From Candidatus Pacearchaeota archaeon (GTDB lineage: Archaea > Nanobdellota > Nanobdellia > Pacearchaeales > GW2011-AR1), in assembly GCA_016181905.1 (NCBI GenBank), contig JACOYM010000043.1, positions 1 through 7,177 of the forward strand: a stretch of 7,177 nucleotides of DNA, written 5' to 3'. A program made the translations under genes and the position numbers. This document shows, piece after piece, positions 1-5,363 of the stretch; within the stretch, counting starts at the first letter, position 1, and each line of letters begins with the position of its first letter. A model generated the notes under the pieces. That model ran no database searches. It had not been told where the DNA came from and was given only the letters and a program-made list of their open reading frames with translations.

Positions 1-1
1 C

Positions 2-55
2 GGGGCTATTTACAAAAAAGGAAAATGTAAAGAAAAAGAGGAAAGGCAAAAATGA
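2..55 (+). CDS. C-terminal end of an upstream gene (partial)
   Basis: An open frame enters from the left edge and runs 17 codons, ending in a Lys/Glu-rich tail (GAIYKKGKCKEKEERQK) with TGA at 53-55. The stop overlaps the next start codon as ATGA, the usual sign of translational coupling between adjacent genes, which is the main reason to take it as a real C-terminus. Nothing can be said about function from 17 residues. The other forward frames are less convincing: one stops at 28-30, and the third runs on by chance into the membrane-protein gene. Confidence 0.45.
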   Translation, partial: GAIYKKGKCKEKEERQK

Positions 56-615
56 GGCATTTTTTAAGATTGAGATATCCAAAGCTGTTATTGCTTTTGG
101 TTATGACTATTCTTTCCTATCTTATCTTTACAAACCCGTATATCAAGGAATTTGTTTTGAATTTTGGCATTGGGCATTTTGGCTATATAAGCAGCTTTAC
201 TGCAGGCATTTTGATGGCTTTCGGCTTTAGCGCCCCGATTGCTATTGGATTTTTTATAATATCACAGCCGCAGAACATTGTGATTTCTGCAATTCTTGGG
301 GGGCTTGGGGCAATTCTCGGAGATTTGCTCATCTTCAATTTTGTAAGATTTTCTTTTATTGATGAATTCAAAAGGCTTGAAAGAACAAAGCCTTTCAGGG
401 CAGTTATAAAGGCTATAGAAAAGAACACAACAGCAAGAATAAGAAACTATATCCTGTATATTTTTGCCGAGATTATTATAGCCTCGCCAGTCTCTGACGA
501 GATTGGGATTACAATGCTGGCAGGATTAACCTCAATCAAGCAGAAGATATTTTCAGTTGTTACATTTTTTGTGCATGCTGTTGTAATATTAATTATACTG
601 GCTCTTTCGCATTAA
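52..615 (+). CDS. Multi-pass membrane protein, possibly DedA/VTT-like
   Basis: This 187-residue protein is strongly hydrophobic. Likely membrane segments are about residues 10-27, 42-72, 75-100, 132-155 and 165-187, with a charged loop at 103-131 (EFKRLERTKPFRAVIKAIEK). The Gly-rich stretch GGLGAILGD (83-91), followed by an aromatic/Arg segment, and the intramembrane PVSDE (146-150) followed by an AGL recall the G-x-x-x-G-D and P-x-x-E elements of the DedA/VTT (SNARE-associated) family, whose members include lipid scramblases and flippases. The assignment rests on these motifs only, and the protein is a little shorter than typical DedA proteins. The start is supported by a purine-rich Shine-Dalgarno-like stretch (gaggaaagg, 38-46) and by the ATGA overlap with the preceding frame. 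Its last 23 bp overlap the convergent regulator gene. A role in envelope lipid handling is inference. Confidence 0.75.
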   Translation: MRHFLRLRYPKLLLLLVMTILSYLIFTNPYIKEFVLNFGIGHFGYISSFTAGILMAFGFSAPIAIGFFIISQPQNIVISAILGGLGAILGDLLIFNFVRFSFIDEFKRLERTKPFRAVIKAIEKNTTARIRNYILYIFAEIIIASPVSDEIGITMLAGLTSIKQKIFSVVTFFVHAVVILIILALSH

Positions 616-1465
616 CCTTGACAGGCATAAAGAATTTTTTAATAGCCTGCTTTTTCAGCTCTTTTGCAAGAGAAGAATCCTTGTTTATCACAACCCTTAT
701 AGATGATTTATAATCCAGCACTTCTGCCAAGAGATTCATGATATTTTTTCTGCCTACAAGCTTCTTCATTTTTGCCTTTAATTTTTCAGGAATAAAAATA
801 GAGACAAAAGAGTCTCCAAAAACCAGAACATCATTTGAAAATTTCTCATCTGCAGCCTTAAAATTAACGCCTATGGCCCTGTAGAATTTTCCGCATAATT
901 TTTCCAGCTCAGAATTTCCAGAACAAAAAAAATAAAACTTATGCCCCCTTTTTATCAGCCTTTTATAATAATTGTATTCTGACCTTAAATAGAAAATTGG
1001 CCTCCACTCTGCTGAAAGATTCCAGCATATAATGTCATTTTTTGTTTTAAATAATTCTGATTTCATCAGGTAATACAGGTATTTTTCAGCATCAAATATC
1101 GTGTCGAAATTCAGGACAATTATGTCTGATTTTTGCTTTGAGTCTTTTATTCCAAACAGGTTATAAACCCTTTCTTTTGTGTAATAGTTTGTCTCTACAA
1201 TATCTGTAAATGACTGGACTCTTTTAATCCACTCAATATTTATCTCATACTTCTTGTCTTTTTTAACCAGAACCTTCAATTCCGCCAATTCTTTGACGGC
1301 ATTAAAGACAGCCTGGTAAGAAGAGCTATAGCCATACTTGCTTTTTATTTTGTAGAATATCCCCCTTAAAGAAAGAGGCCATTCTAATGCTAAAATGTTT
1401 ATAACAGCATCTTTGGTGCTCTTTGGTTTTACATTAATTTCCGGAATAATTATGCTTATTGTCAT
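593..1465 (-). CDS. Winged-helix DNA-binding protein, putative transcriptional regulator
   Basis: This 290-residue soluble protein has an N-terminal region (about 15-76) with the pattern of a winged helix: helix with KDAVINILAL, a loop with Pro and a second helix (LSLRGIFYKI), a recognition-type helix (SSSYQAVFNAVKELAEL), then a two-strand wing (VLVKKDKKYEIN). Residues 77-290 form an alpha/beta domain with alternating hydrophobic strands (SDIIVLNFDTI, DIICWNL, HKFYFFCSG, DVLVFGDSFVSIFI) that resembles archaeal regulator sensor domains such as the TrmB/ArsR-like wHTH families, but I recognise no ligand-binding signature. It is divergent from the kinase operon across 96 bp, a common arrangement for a local regulator, and a TATA box lies about 29 bp before its ATG. 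Its 3' end overlaps the convergent membrane gene by 23 bp. The target and ligand are unknown. Confidence 0.8.
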   Translation of the reverse strand: MTISIIIPEINVKPKSTKDAVINILALEWPLSLRGIFYKIKSKYGYSSSYQAVFNAVKELAELKVLVKKDKKYEINIEWIKRVQSFTDIVETNYYTKERVYNLFGIKDSKQKSDIIVLNFDTIFDAEKYLYYLMKSELFKTKNDIICWNLSAEWRPIFYLRSEYNYYKRLIKRGHKFYFFCSGNSELEKLCGKFYRAIGVNFKAADEKFSNDVLVFGDSFVSIFIPEKLKAKMKKLVGRKNIMNLLAEVLDYKSSIRVVINKDSSLAKELKKQAIKKFFMPVKVNAKEPV

Positions 1466-1484
1466 TGCCTAAATACCAGGATAT

Positions 1485-1523
1485 GTTTAATTTATAAACT
1501 TTTTGGTTTACTTTTCATTAAAC
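1485..1523. promoter_or_regulatory. Candidate operator: four alternating GTTTA/TAAAC words
   Basis: Within the divergent intergenic region GTTTA occurs at 1485-1489 and 1506-1510, and its exact complement TAAAC at 1495-1499 and 1519-1523. The units alternate in orientation, and successive starts are 10, 11 and 13 bp apart, close to one DNA turn, so the half-sites would face roughly the same side. The second unit overlaps the TATA box of the regulator gene, and the array lies just upstream of the kinase TATA box. Binding by the regulator encoded alongside is inference, and the words are AT-rich enough to recur by chance. Confidence 0.3.
1491..1498 (-). promoter_or_regulatory. TATA box for the winged-helix regulator gene
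   Basis: The palindromic TTTATAAA is centred about 29 bp upstream of the minus-strand ATG at 1465. That spacing would place the transcription start at or next to the start codon, giving a leaderless mRNA, which is common in Archaea. No Shine-Dalgarno stretch precedes the ATG. Confidence 0.55.
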
Positions 1524-1533
1524 TAAAGGTTAA

Positions 1534-1540
1534 TTATATC
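1534..1540 (+). promoter_or_regulatory. TATA box for the kinase-phosphatase operon
   Basis: TTATATC is centred 25 bp before the ATG at 1562, with a purine-rich BRE-like stretch (aactaaagg, 1521-1529) just upstream. No Shine-Dalgarno motif precedes the ATG, consistent with a leaderless transcript. Confidence 0.5.
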
Positions 1541-1561
1541 TTAATCCGAGAGCATTCCGCA

Positions 1562-2434
1562 ATGATAAAAGAGGCTGATAATTTTGAGAATTACCCTAAG
1601 ATAAAAGAATTTCTGAATAAAAAAGAGATTGTGGATATAACCCCCTTAAAGTCCAGATGGAGAAAAGAAAATGTAATATTGAGGATTGATTGTAAAAGCG
1701 GAAGATATGTTTTTAAGATGATAAAGGGCAATGATAAAATAGATGAAATTGAAAGAGTTAAAATCCTGAAGTCAGAGTATCCTTTTATTTTTACTGCAGC
1801 CCACGTTTATGAAGAAAATGCTTACTTGATGGATTTTATAGAAGGAAAGAGTTTTTTTGAGCTGGATTCTGCCGAGAAGACAGAAAAAATAAATCTTGCC
1901 GGCAGAATATTAACAGGCTCATGGAATGGGCAGTATTTTCCTAAAAAAGACATAAGAGACAGGATAAAAGGCTCATTTGAAAGATACAGAGAAAAAGGCT
2001 CCAGATTTTTCTCTAATAATGAGCTGAGAACATTAGATTTCAGCATTTTTTCCAGCGTTTCTTCTCAGCCAAGCCATAATGATTTGAATGCCGCTAATCT
2101 TTTATATAATGAAGGAATAAAATTAATTGACCCAAGCAATGAGGGTTATGAAGATATTTCAAGAGACATCGGGAGATACCTTGCTTCTTGTTTTTTTAAT
2201 AATTATGATTATTTTGGAAATGACAAGAAAACCTCTTTAAGCATAGCTTATTCTTTTCTTTGCAATTTTTCTTCAGAACTGCTTGACAGGGCAAAATATT
2301 ATGCAGGAGAGTCTTTTTTGTCTTTTCTTAACTTTGACACAATATCGGCTTCTAAAGAAACACTCAAAAAATTAGCAATTAATACTCTGACTAAAGATAA
2401 AGCAATAATAAAATGCCTGGAGGAGGGTTTATGA
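1562..2434 (+). CDS. APH/choline-kinase-fold small-molecule phosphotransferase
   Basis: This 290-residue protein carries the catalytic signature of the aminoglycoside phosphotransferase / choline kinase superfamily. H172-N173-D174-L175-N176-A-A-N179 is the Brenner motif (HxDxxxxN) with catalytic Asp174 and metal-binding Asn179, and D190 in LIDPSNEG fills the DFG-like metal-binding position. In the N-lobe, YVFKMIKG (49-56) offers Lys52 as the ATP-binding lysine, with a candidate Glu partner in DEIERVK (61-67). The hinge looks like AYLMDFIEGKSF (87-98). The family phosphorylates hydroxyls of small molecules (sugars, choline, amino alcohols, antibiotics), occasionally proteins; the substrate cannot be read here. 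It heads a two-gene operon: its TGA overlaps the HAD gene's ATG. Given the AT-rich, small-genome context, a housekeeping sugar or lipid head-group kinase is more likely than antibiotic resistance. Confidence 0.85.
   Translation: MIKEADNFENYPKIKEFLNKKEIVDITPLKSRWRKENVILRIDCKSGRYVFKMIKGNDKIDEIERVKILKSEYPFIFTAAHVYEENAYLMDFIEGKSFFELDSAEKTEKINLAGRILTGSWNGQYFPKKDIRDRIKGSFERYREKGSRFFSNNELRTLDFSIFSSVSSQPSHNDLNAANLLYNEGIKLIDPSNEGYEDISRDIGRYLASCFFNNYDYFGNDKKTSLSIAYSFLCNFSSELLDRAKYYAGESFLSFLNFDTISASKETLKKLAINTLTKDKAIIKCLEEGL
2419..2427 (+). promoter_or_regulatory. Strong Shine-Dalgarno site that fixes the HAD gene start
   Basis: GGAGGAGGG lies 4-12 nt before the ATG at 2431. Because it falls downstream of the alternative in-frame ATG at 2413, it shows that 2431 is the real start. 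It is the best ribosome-binding site in the window and lies inside the end of the kinase gene, so the second cistron is translated from the polycistronic mRNA. Confidence 0.8.
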
Positions 2435-2988
2435 AGATAATCTTTGATTTAGACGATACTTTATACAGCAGTAAAGAGCTAAGGGAGAAGAGGGAGAAAA
2501 GGATACTCGAGTTTCTTGGAAACAGAAGTAAAGAATTTTTAGAATTGAGAAAATCTAATACGACTATTGGCTCTTTAAGCAAGCTTGGGATTAATAAAGA
2601 GACCTTTTTTAAAATTATAGAAGAAGTGCCAATTAACCTGGATAAAGATGAAAAATTGAGAGAGATATTAAAAGATCTGAAAGAAAGAGGCAGGCTTATA
2701 GTCCTCAGCAATATATCTTATTCCTGTGTAAAAAAGAGCCTGGAACAACTGGGAATCATTGACTTAATTGATAAATTCTACGGAGGGGATAATTTTCTCA
2801 CAAGCAAGCCTTCTGAGGAAATATTTTCTATTGTTGAAAAAGGGGACATATGCGTAGGAAATAATTTTAATAAAGACTTATTGATTCCAAAGAAAAAGGG
2901 GGCTGTTACTATTCTTATCTCTGAGAAAAATAATCCTGACTCAGACTTTACAATAAAGAGCATTTATGACATTGAAAAAATTATCTAA
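2431..2988 (+). CDS. HAD-superfamily phosphatase
   Basis: This 185-residue protein starts with HAD motif I, IIFDLDDTLYSS, with nucleophile D6 and acid/base D8. Motif II is S94 in IVLSNIS, motif III is K126 in TSKPSEEIF, and motif IV is VGNNFNKDL (142-150), where Asn replaces the usual first Asp and D149 remains. Residues 13-75 form a helical insert consistent with a C1 cap. The sequence is closest in style to the pyrimidine 5'-nucleotidase/phosphoglycolate-phosphatase-like HADs, but the substrate is unknown. I place the start at 2431 rather than at the in-frame ATG 2413 because a strong Shine-Dalgarno site lies between them and the start forms an ATGA overlap with the kinase stop. Coupling to a kinase suggests that the two enzymes act on the same or consecutive metabolites; that is inference. 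Confidence 0.85.
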   Translation: MKIIFDLDDTLYSSKELREKREKRILEFLGNRSKEFLELRKSNTTIGSLSKLGINKETFFKIIEEVPINLDKDEKLREILKDLKERGRLIVLSNISYSCVKKSLEQLGIIDLIDKFYGGDNFLTSKPSEEIFSIVEKGDICVGNNFNKDLLIPKKKGAVTILISEKNNPDSDFTIKSIYDIEKII

Positions 2989-2991
2989 ACA

Positions 2992-2999
2992 TTTAAAAA
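2992..2999 (+). promoter_or_regulatory. TATA box for tRNA-Glu
   Basis: TTTAAAAA is centred about 28 bp before the first base of the tRNA, the expected distance for archaeal RNA polymerase to start at or just ahead of the mature 5' end. It sits immediately after the HAD stop codon. A second weaker box (atttaag, 3001-3007) is too close to the tRNA. Confidence 0.5.
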
Positions 3000-3023
3000 G
3001 ATTTAAGTGTCTGATTAATCAAC

Positions 3024-3129
3024 GCTCCTGTAGTCTAGAGGCCAAATTCTTTTAGCTATGAAGGCTTAAGAAGGCTATGGATTTTGCCCTCTCACGGCAA
3101 AGACCCGAGTTCGAATCTCGGCAGGAGCA
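3024..3129 (+). tRNA. tRNA-Glu(CTC) with a 33-nt intron in the D arm
   Basis: The acceptor stem is GCTCCTG (3024-3030) with CAGGAGC (3122-3128) and discriminator A3129. The T arm is CCGAG-TTCGAAT-CTCGG (3105-3121). The anticodon arm is TTGCC-CTCTCAC-GGCAA (3084-3100), giving anticodon CTC at 3091-3093, which decodes the Glu codon GAG. The D stem pairs GTCT (3033-3036) with GGAT (3079-3082) using G-T pairs at both ends. Between the D-stem strands lie 42 nt instead of about 9; removing 3046-3078 leaves the loop AGAGGCCAA with G18-G19 at 3040-3041 and a standard 73-nt tRNA. The D-loop and anticodon arm match what I recall of bacterial and archaeal tRNA-Glu. CCA is not encoded. Intron removal should need the archaeal splicing endonuclease. 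Confidence 0.93.
3046..3078 (+). other. Non-canonical tRNA intron (position 21/22) with relaxed bulge-helix-bulge
   Basis: The intron is placed by structure. GGCC (3040-3043) pairs with GGCT (3073-3076) as the 4-bp central helix. It is followed by the 3-nt bulge AAA (3044-3046) and the intron helix TTCTT/AAGAA (3047-3051 with 3068-3072). The opposite bulge is ATG (3077-3079). Cutting after the second base of each bulge removes 3046-3078. The intron interior forms a further small stem, AGCT/GGCT (3054-3057 with 3063-3066). The outer exon helix next to the 3' bulge is not continuous, because AGA (3037-3039) separates it from the D stem, so this is a relaxed rather than strict motif. Confidence 0.8.
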
Positions 3130-3133
3130 TATA

Positions 3134-3143
3134 TTTAAAAATA
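3134..3143 (+). promoter_or_regulatory. TATA box for the eL41-like gene
   Basis: TTTAAAAATA is centred about 25 bp before the ATG at 3163, directly after the tRNA 3' end. No Shine-Dalgarno motif precedes the ATG. The spacing supports a separate leaderless transcript starting at 3163 rather than at the internal ATG 3202. Confidence 0.45.
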
Positions 3144-3162
3144 TAAAAAACACAAAAAGAAC

Positions 3163-3279
3163 ATGAAACGCTCAAGCAGAAGATGGAAAAAGAAAGGGCA
3201 GATGAGGTGGAAGTGGCAGCGAAAGCGCCTTAAAAAGGAAAAGAGGCAGAGAAAAATGAAGAGAATGAGGGCGAAGTAA
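3163..3279 (+). CDS. rpl41e: Ribosomal protein eL41 (L41e)-like, 38 residues
   Basis: This very short ORF encodes a protein of nearly only Lys, Arg, Gln, Trp and Met. Its last 25 residues (14-38), MRWKWQRKRLKKEKRQRKMK then RMRAK, follow the pattern of archaeal/eukaryotic eL41: 25 residues, start MR-x-KW, KR near the middle, RKM near the end and a final Lys. The known role of eL41 is a single basic helix buried in rRNA at the ribosomal subunit interface. Here 13 extra residues (MKRSSRRWKKKGQ) precede the family-like part. The TATA spacing favours the longer start at 3163, but initiation at ATG 3202 would give exactly the classical length. It is an isolated gene just after tRNA-Glu, so it joins two translation genes. 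The composition is so biased that a search is needed, but the phase and length match is good. Confidence 0.7.
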   Translation: MKRSSRRWKKKGQMRWKWQRKRLKKEKRQRKMKRMRAK

Positions 3280-3333
3280 ACAGGAAAAAAGGGTTGAAGA
3301 ACTGAAGAATAAAAGATATATTCTATTATAAAA

Positions 3334-3340
3334 ATATTTA
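3334..3340 (+). promoter_or_regulatory. TATA box for the orphan gene at 3366
   Basis: ATATTTA within an A-rich stretch is centred about 29 bp before the ATG at 3366, with no Shine-Dalgarno motif in between, again suggesting a leaderless mRNA. The region 3280-3365 is otherwise AT-rich spacer. Confidence 0.4.
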
Positions 3341-3365
3341 AGTATTCCTGAATTAATGATTTTTT

Positions 3366-4070
3366 ATGGAACTCAAAAAAGAGATGCAAATTATATCAAA
3401 AAAGATAGATAGGACTTCTGTAAGGGAAAGAAAAATACAAGAGAGTATAAAAAAGATTCAAGAGAGGATTAGAGAAGGCGAGTCTACAGGAAATTTTATT
3501 AAAGATTTCTGCATCAAAAAATATGGCTGTTATTATGAAATGTTTTTTAAAAAGCTTAATGAGTTGTGTTCAAACCTGAAAAAGTATGACAAAGAAATTG
3601 TGATGGTTGAAAAGCATGTAGAGCAGGTTGATAATCGGGGCCAGCCCGGTATCAATTACTTTATCTCCCCTGTTCGCATATATAACCATGCTGAACTGCA
3701 TGCTGGACTTATTAAAAAGCCATTTCTCATCTTAAAAGATGTGTATATAGGACTTAGCACTGATAAGAAGGTTACAAGCAAGGGGGCGTATATCTATGAA
3801 GGGGAGATACTGCTTCCTCGTAAAGAGATTTATTGGAATAGTGATGATTATAAAGAGAGTATATTGATTGAATTCAGTGAATTGTTTGAGGTGTTGAGGA
3901 TGCCAATTCCGCAAAACGAATTTGGCCCTGTTAGCGGCACATATACAAAATCATTAAACATCATTGTTGGCGATTCAGATGTCAAGAAGTATTTTAATGA
4001 TAAAAAACACAGCAAGAGTTTTGAGAACCTTGAAAGATTACTTAGGGGAAGGGGATATAAGAGCGGGTAG
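3366..4070 (+). CDS. Hypothetical protein with charged helical N-terminus
   Basis: I do not recognise this 234-residue protein. Residues 1-40 are highly charged and helical with heptad-like spacing (MELKKEMQIISKKI, ERKIQESIKKIQERIREGE), and residues 54-85 continue in a similar way, so the first third is probably coiled coil. Residues 93-180 look like a beta-rich globular domain (GINYFISPVRIY, PFLILKDVYIGL, GAYIYEGEILLPRKEIYW). The C-terminus is basic and helical (KSFENLERLLRGRGYKSG). There is no signal peptide or membrane segment. Cys 49, 55 and 68 are present but not spaced like a zinc site. It has its own TATA box and is followed by a T8 tract, so it is probably monocistronic. The reading frame is long and well placed relative to promoter and terminator, so it is likely a real gene. 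Confidence 0.75.
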   Translation: MELKKEMQIISKKIDRTSVRERKIQESIKKIQERIREGESTGNFIKDFCIKKYGCYYEMFFKKLNELCSNLKKYDKEIVMVEKHVEQVDNRGQPGINYFISPVRIYNHAELHAGLIKKPFLILKDVYIGLSTDKKVTSKGAYIYEGEILLPRKEIYWNSDDYKESILIEFSELFEVLRMPIPQNEFGPVSGTYTKSLNIIVGDSDVKKYFNDKKHSKSFENLERLLRGRGYKSG

Positions 4071-4076
4071 CCTTTG

Positions 4077-4084
4077 TTTTTTTT
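4077..4084 (+). terminator. Oligo-T terminator after the orphan gene
   Basis: Eight consecutive T residues begin 6 nt after the TAG stop. Archaeal RNA polymerase terminates on such runs without needing a hairpin, and it is the longest T run in the window. It separates the orphan gene from the rfcS promoter. Confidence 0.55.
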
Positions 4085-4120
4085 AGTGAAGTTTAAACTA
4101 TATTCTTTAAGACAAGAATG

Positions 4121-4129
4121 TTTAAAAAA
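4121..4129 (+). promoter_or_regulatory. TATA box for rfcS
   Basis: TTTAAAAAA is centred 25 bp before the ATG at 4150. No Shine-Dalgarno motif is present, so the mRNA is probably leaderless. Confidence 0.55.
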
Positions 4130-4149
4130 CTAAATGACGAACATTAATC

Positions 4150-5106
4150 ATGGCAAGCAGCGAGATATGGACAGAAAAATACCGCCCGGAAAAATTTGAA
4201 GAAATTGTAGGGCAGGAAGAAATTATAAAAAGAGTCAGGTCGCTTGCTCAGGGATTGAACATTCCTCACCTGATGTTTGCAGGCCCTGCAGGAACAGGCA
4301 AGTCTACCCTTGCATTAATAATAGTTAAGGAGCTTTTTGGAAATTCCTGGAGGGATAATTACCTGGAATTAAATGCAAGCGACGAAAGGGGCATCGATGT
4401 TGTAAGGCAGAAGGTTAAGGATTTTGCAAGGACAAGGGCAATTGCAAATGTTCCATTCAAGGTGATTTTTCTTGACGAGGCAGATGCGCTGACAAGAGAG
4501 GCGCAGCAGGCATTAAGAAGAACAATGGAAAACTTCACGGCAACATGCCGTTTTATTCTCTCATGCAACTACAGCAGCAAGATTATAGACCCTATCCAGA
4601 GCAGATGCGCGATATTCAGATTCAGGCCCCTTACATAAGAAAATATAGAAAAGATAATAAAAAGAATAACAGAGGCTGAAAAGCTGGAGATTGACAAGAA
4701 TGCAATTGGCTTGCTGTATGAGGCAAGCGAGGGGGATTGCAGAAGGATGATAAACCTGCTGCAGGCAACAGCGTCTATAAGCGTAAAGATAACAGAAGAC
4801 ATTGTCAAGACAATTGTCTCAAGCGCAAAGCCAGCTGATATAAGGGTTGTTTTGGATTATGCCATGGCAGGAGATTTCCTGAAGGCAAGGGAAAAACTGC
4901 TGAATGTAATGCTGCATGATGGCTTGTCAGGGCAGGACATAATAAAGGCAATACAAAAAGAGGTGTGGAACCTTAAGATTGAGCCGGACAAAAAAGTCAA
5001 GCTTACAGCAAGGACAGGGGAGATTGAGTTCAGGCTTGTAGAAGGCAGCGATGAGTTTATACAGCTTGAGGCATTGCTTGCCAGCTTTGTTGAGGCGGGG
5101 ATGTAA
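4150..5106 (+). CDS. rfcS: Replication factor C small subunit, interrupted by in-frame TAA
   Basis: RfcS is the AAA+ ATPase that, with RfcL, opens and loads the PCNA clamp at primer ends. The frame reads like a complete archaeal RfcS of normal length (318 codons). The N-terminal WTEKYRPEKFEEIVGQ box (7-22) is followed by Walker A GPAGTGKST (45-53), NASDERG (75-81), Walker B VIFLDEAD (105-112), sensor 1 ILSCN (136-140) and the SRC arginine-finger motif (151-153). After the break come the lid with sensor 2 GDCRRMIN (195-202) and the helical collar domain. Codon 163 is TAA (4636-4638), just after FRFRPLT; the same frame continues without loss of conservation to TAA at 5104-5106. Between the two TAAs there is no ATG or GTG that would start a full second part; the first TTG is at 4711. 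It may be a real nonsense mutation, an assembly error or readthrough. No intein is present. Confidence 0.9.
4636..4638 (+). other. In-frame TAA stop inside rfcS (codon 163)
   Basis: The context is ACA-TAA-GAA. A single A-to-T change would turn AAA (Lys) into TAA, restoring PLTKENI, a sequence natural for this position in RfcS (PL-x-x-E-x-I). Other genes in the window also end in TAA, so a genome-wide reassignment of TAA is not supported. Confidence 0.9.
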
Positions 5107-5363
5107 TCAACTTTAAAATTAAAACGAAACACCCTCTTTTTCCTGAAATAAAAGCTTATGAAAAATTTGAAAAAGAAGGGAAATTAGAGCAATATACTGG
5201 TAAATGGATTGCTATTTATAAAGGCGAGATAGTAGCAGTAAGCAGTAATTCAAAGGACTTGTCTTTAACTGCTTACCGAAAATACGGATATAAATATATC
5301 TTAATGAGAAAGGTTGAGACGGAAAAAGTTGATTATAGTTTTTTGAGGAGAACAATTTATTAA
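5103..5363 (+). pseudogene. Start-less DUF5678-like reading frame after rfcS
   Basis: In a frame different from rfcS, 86 codons are open from the rfcS stop region to TAA at 5361-5363. The translation contains HPLFPEIKAYEKFEKEGKLE, then YTGKWIAIYKGEIVAV, then AYRKYGYKYILMRKV. The GKW-x-AIYKGE-x-VAV core recalls small DUF5678-type proteins, often seen in Archaea and Bacteria; this is from memory and unverified. Upstream the frame is closed by TGA at 5091-5093, and no ATG, GTG or TTG lies before the conserved part, so the 5' end appears to be lost right at the rfcS end. It may be a relic after a deletion, or use a non-standard start such as ATT (5118). A TATA-like ctttaaaatt lies at 5111-5120. 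Confidence 0.4.

Noticed and set aside
2413..2430. HAD gene starting at ATG 2413
   Set aside because: The strong Shine-Dalgarno site lies after this codon, and the extra residues MPGGGF are not part of the HAD fold; 2431 gives an ATGA overlap and the standard motif I start.
3089..3095. Canonical tRNA intron at 37/38
   Set aside because: The anticodon stem and 7-nt loop are continuous here, so the insertion is not in the anticodon loop.
3135..3389. Minus-strand ORF rich in Phe and Leu over the eL41 region
   Set aside because: It is the antisense shadow of the Lys/Arg-rich sense strand and runs into the next promoter; it has no promoter or family features.
4636..4638. Reassigned TAA codon (alternative genetic code) as the explanation for the rfcS break
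   Set aside because: Other genes in the window (615, 2988, 3279, 5106) end in TAA at natural C-termini, so TAA works as a stop here; pyrrolysine would use TAG.
4711..5106. Separate gene starting at TTG 4711
   Set aside because: It would begin in the middle of the RfcS lid domain with no promoter or ribosome-binding site. It is simply the 3' part of rfcS after the internal stop.
4150..5106. Intein in rfcS, common in archaeal clamp-loader genes
   Set aside because: Motifs from Walker A to SRC run without insertion and the total length is normal.
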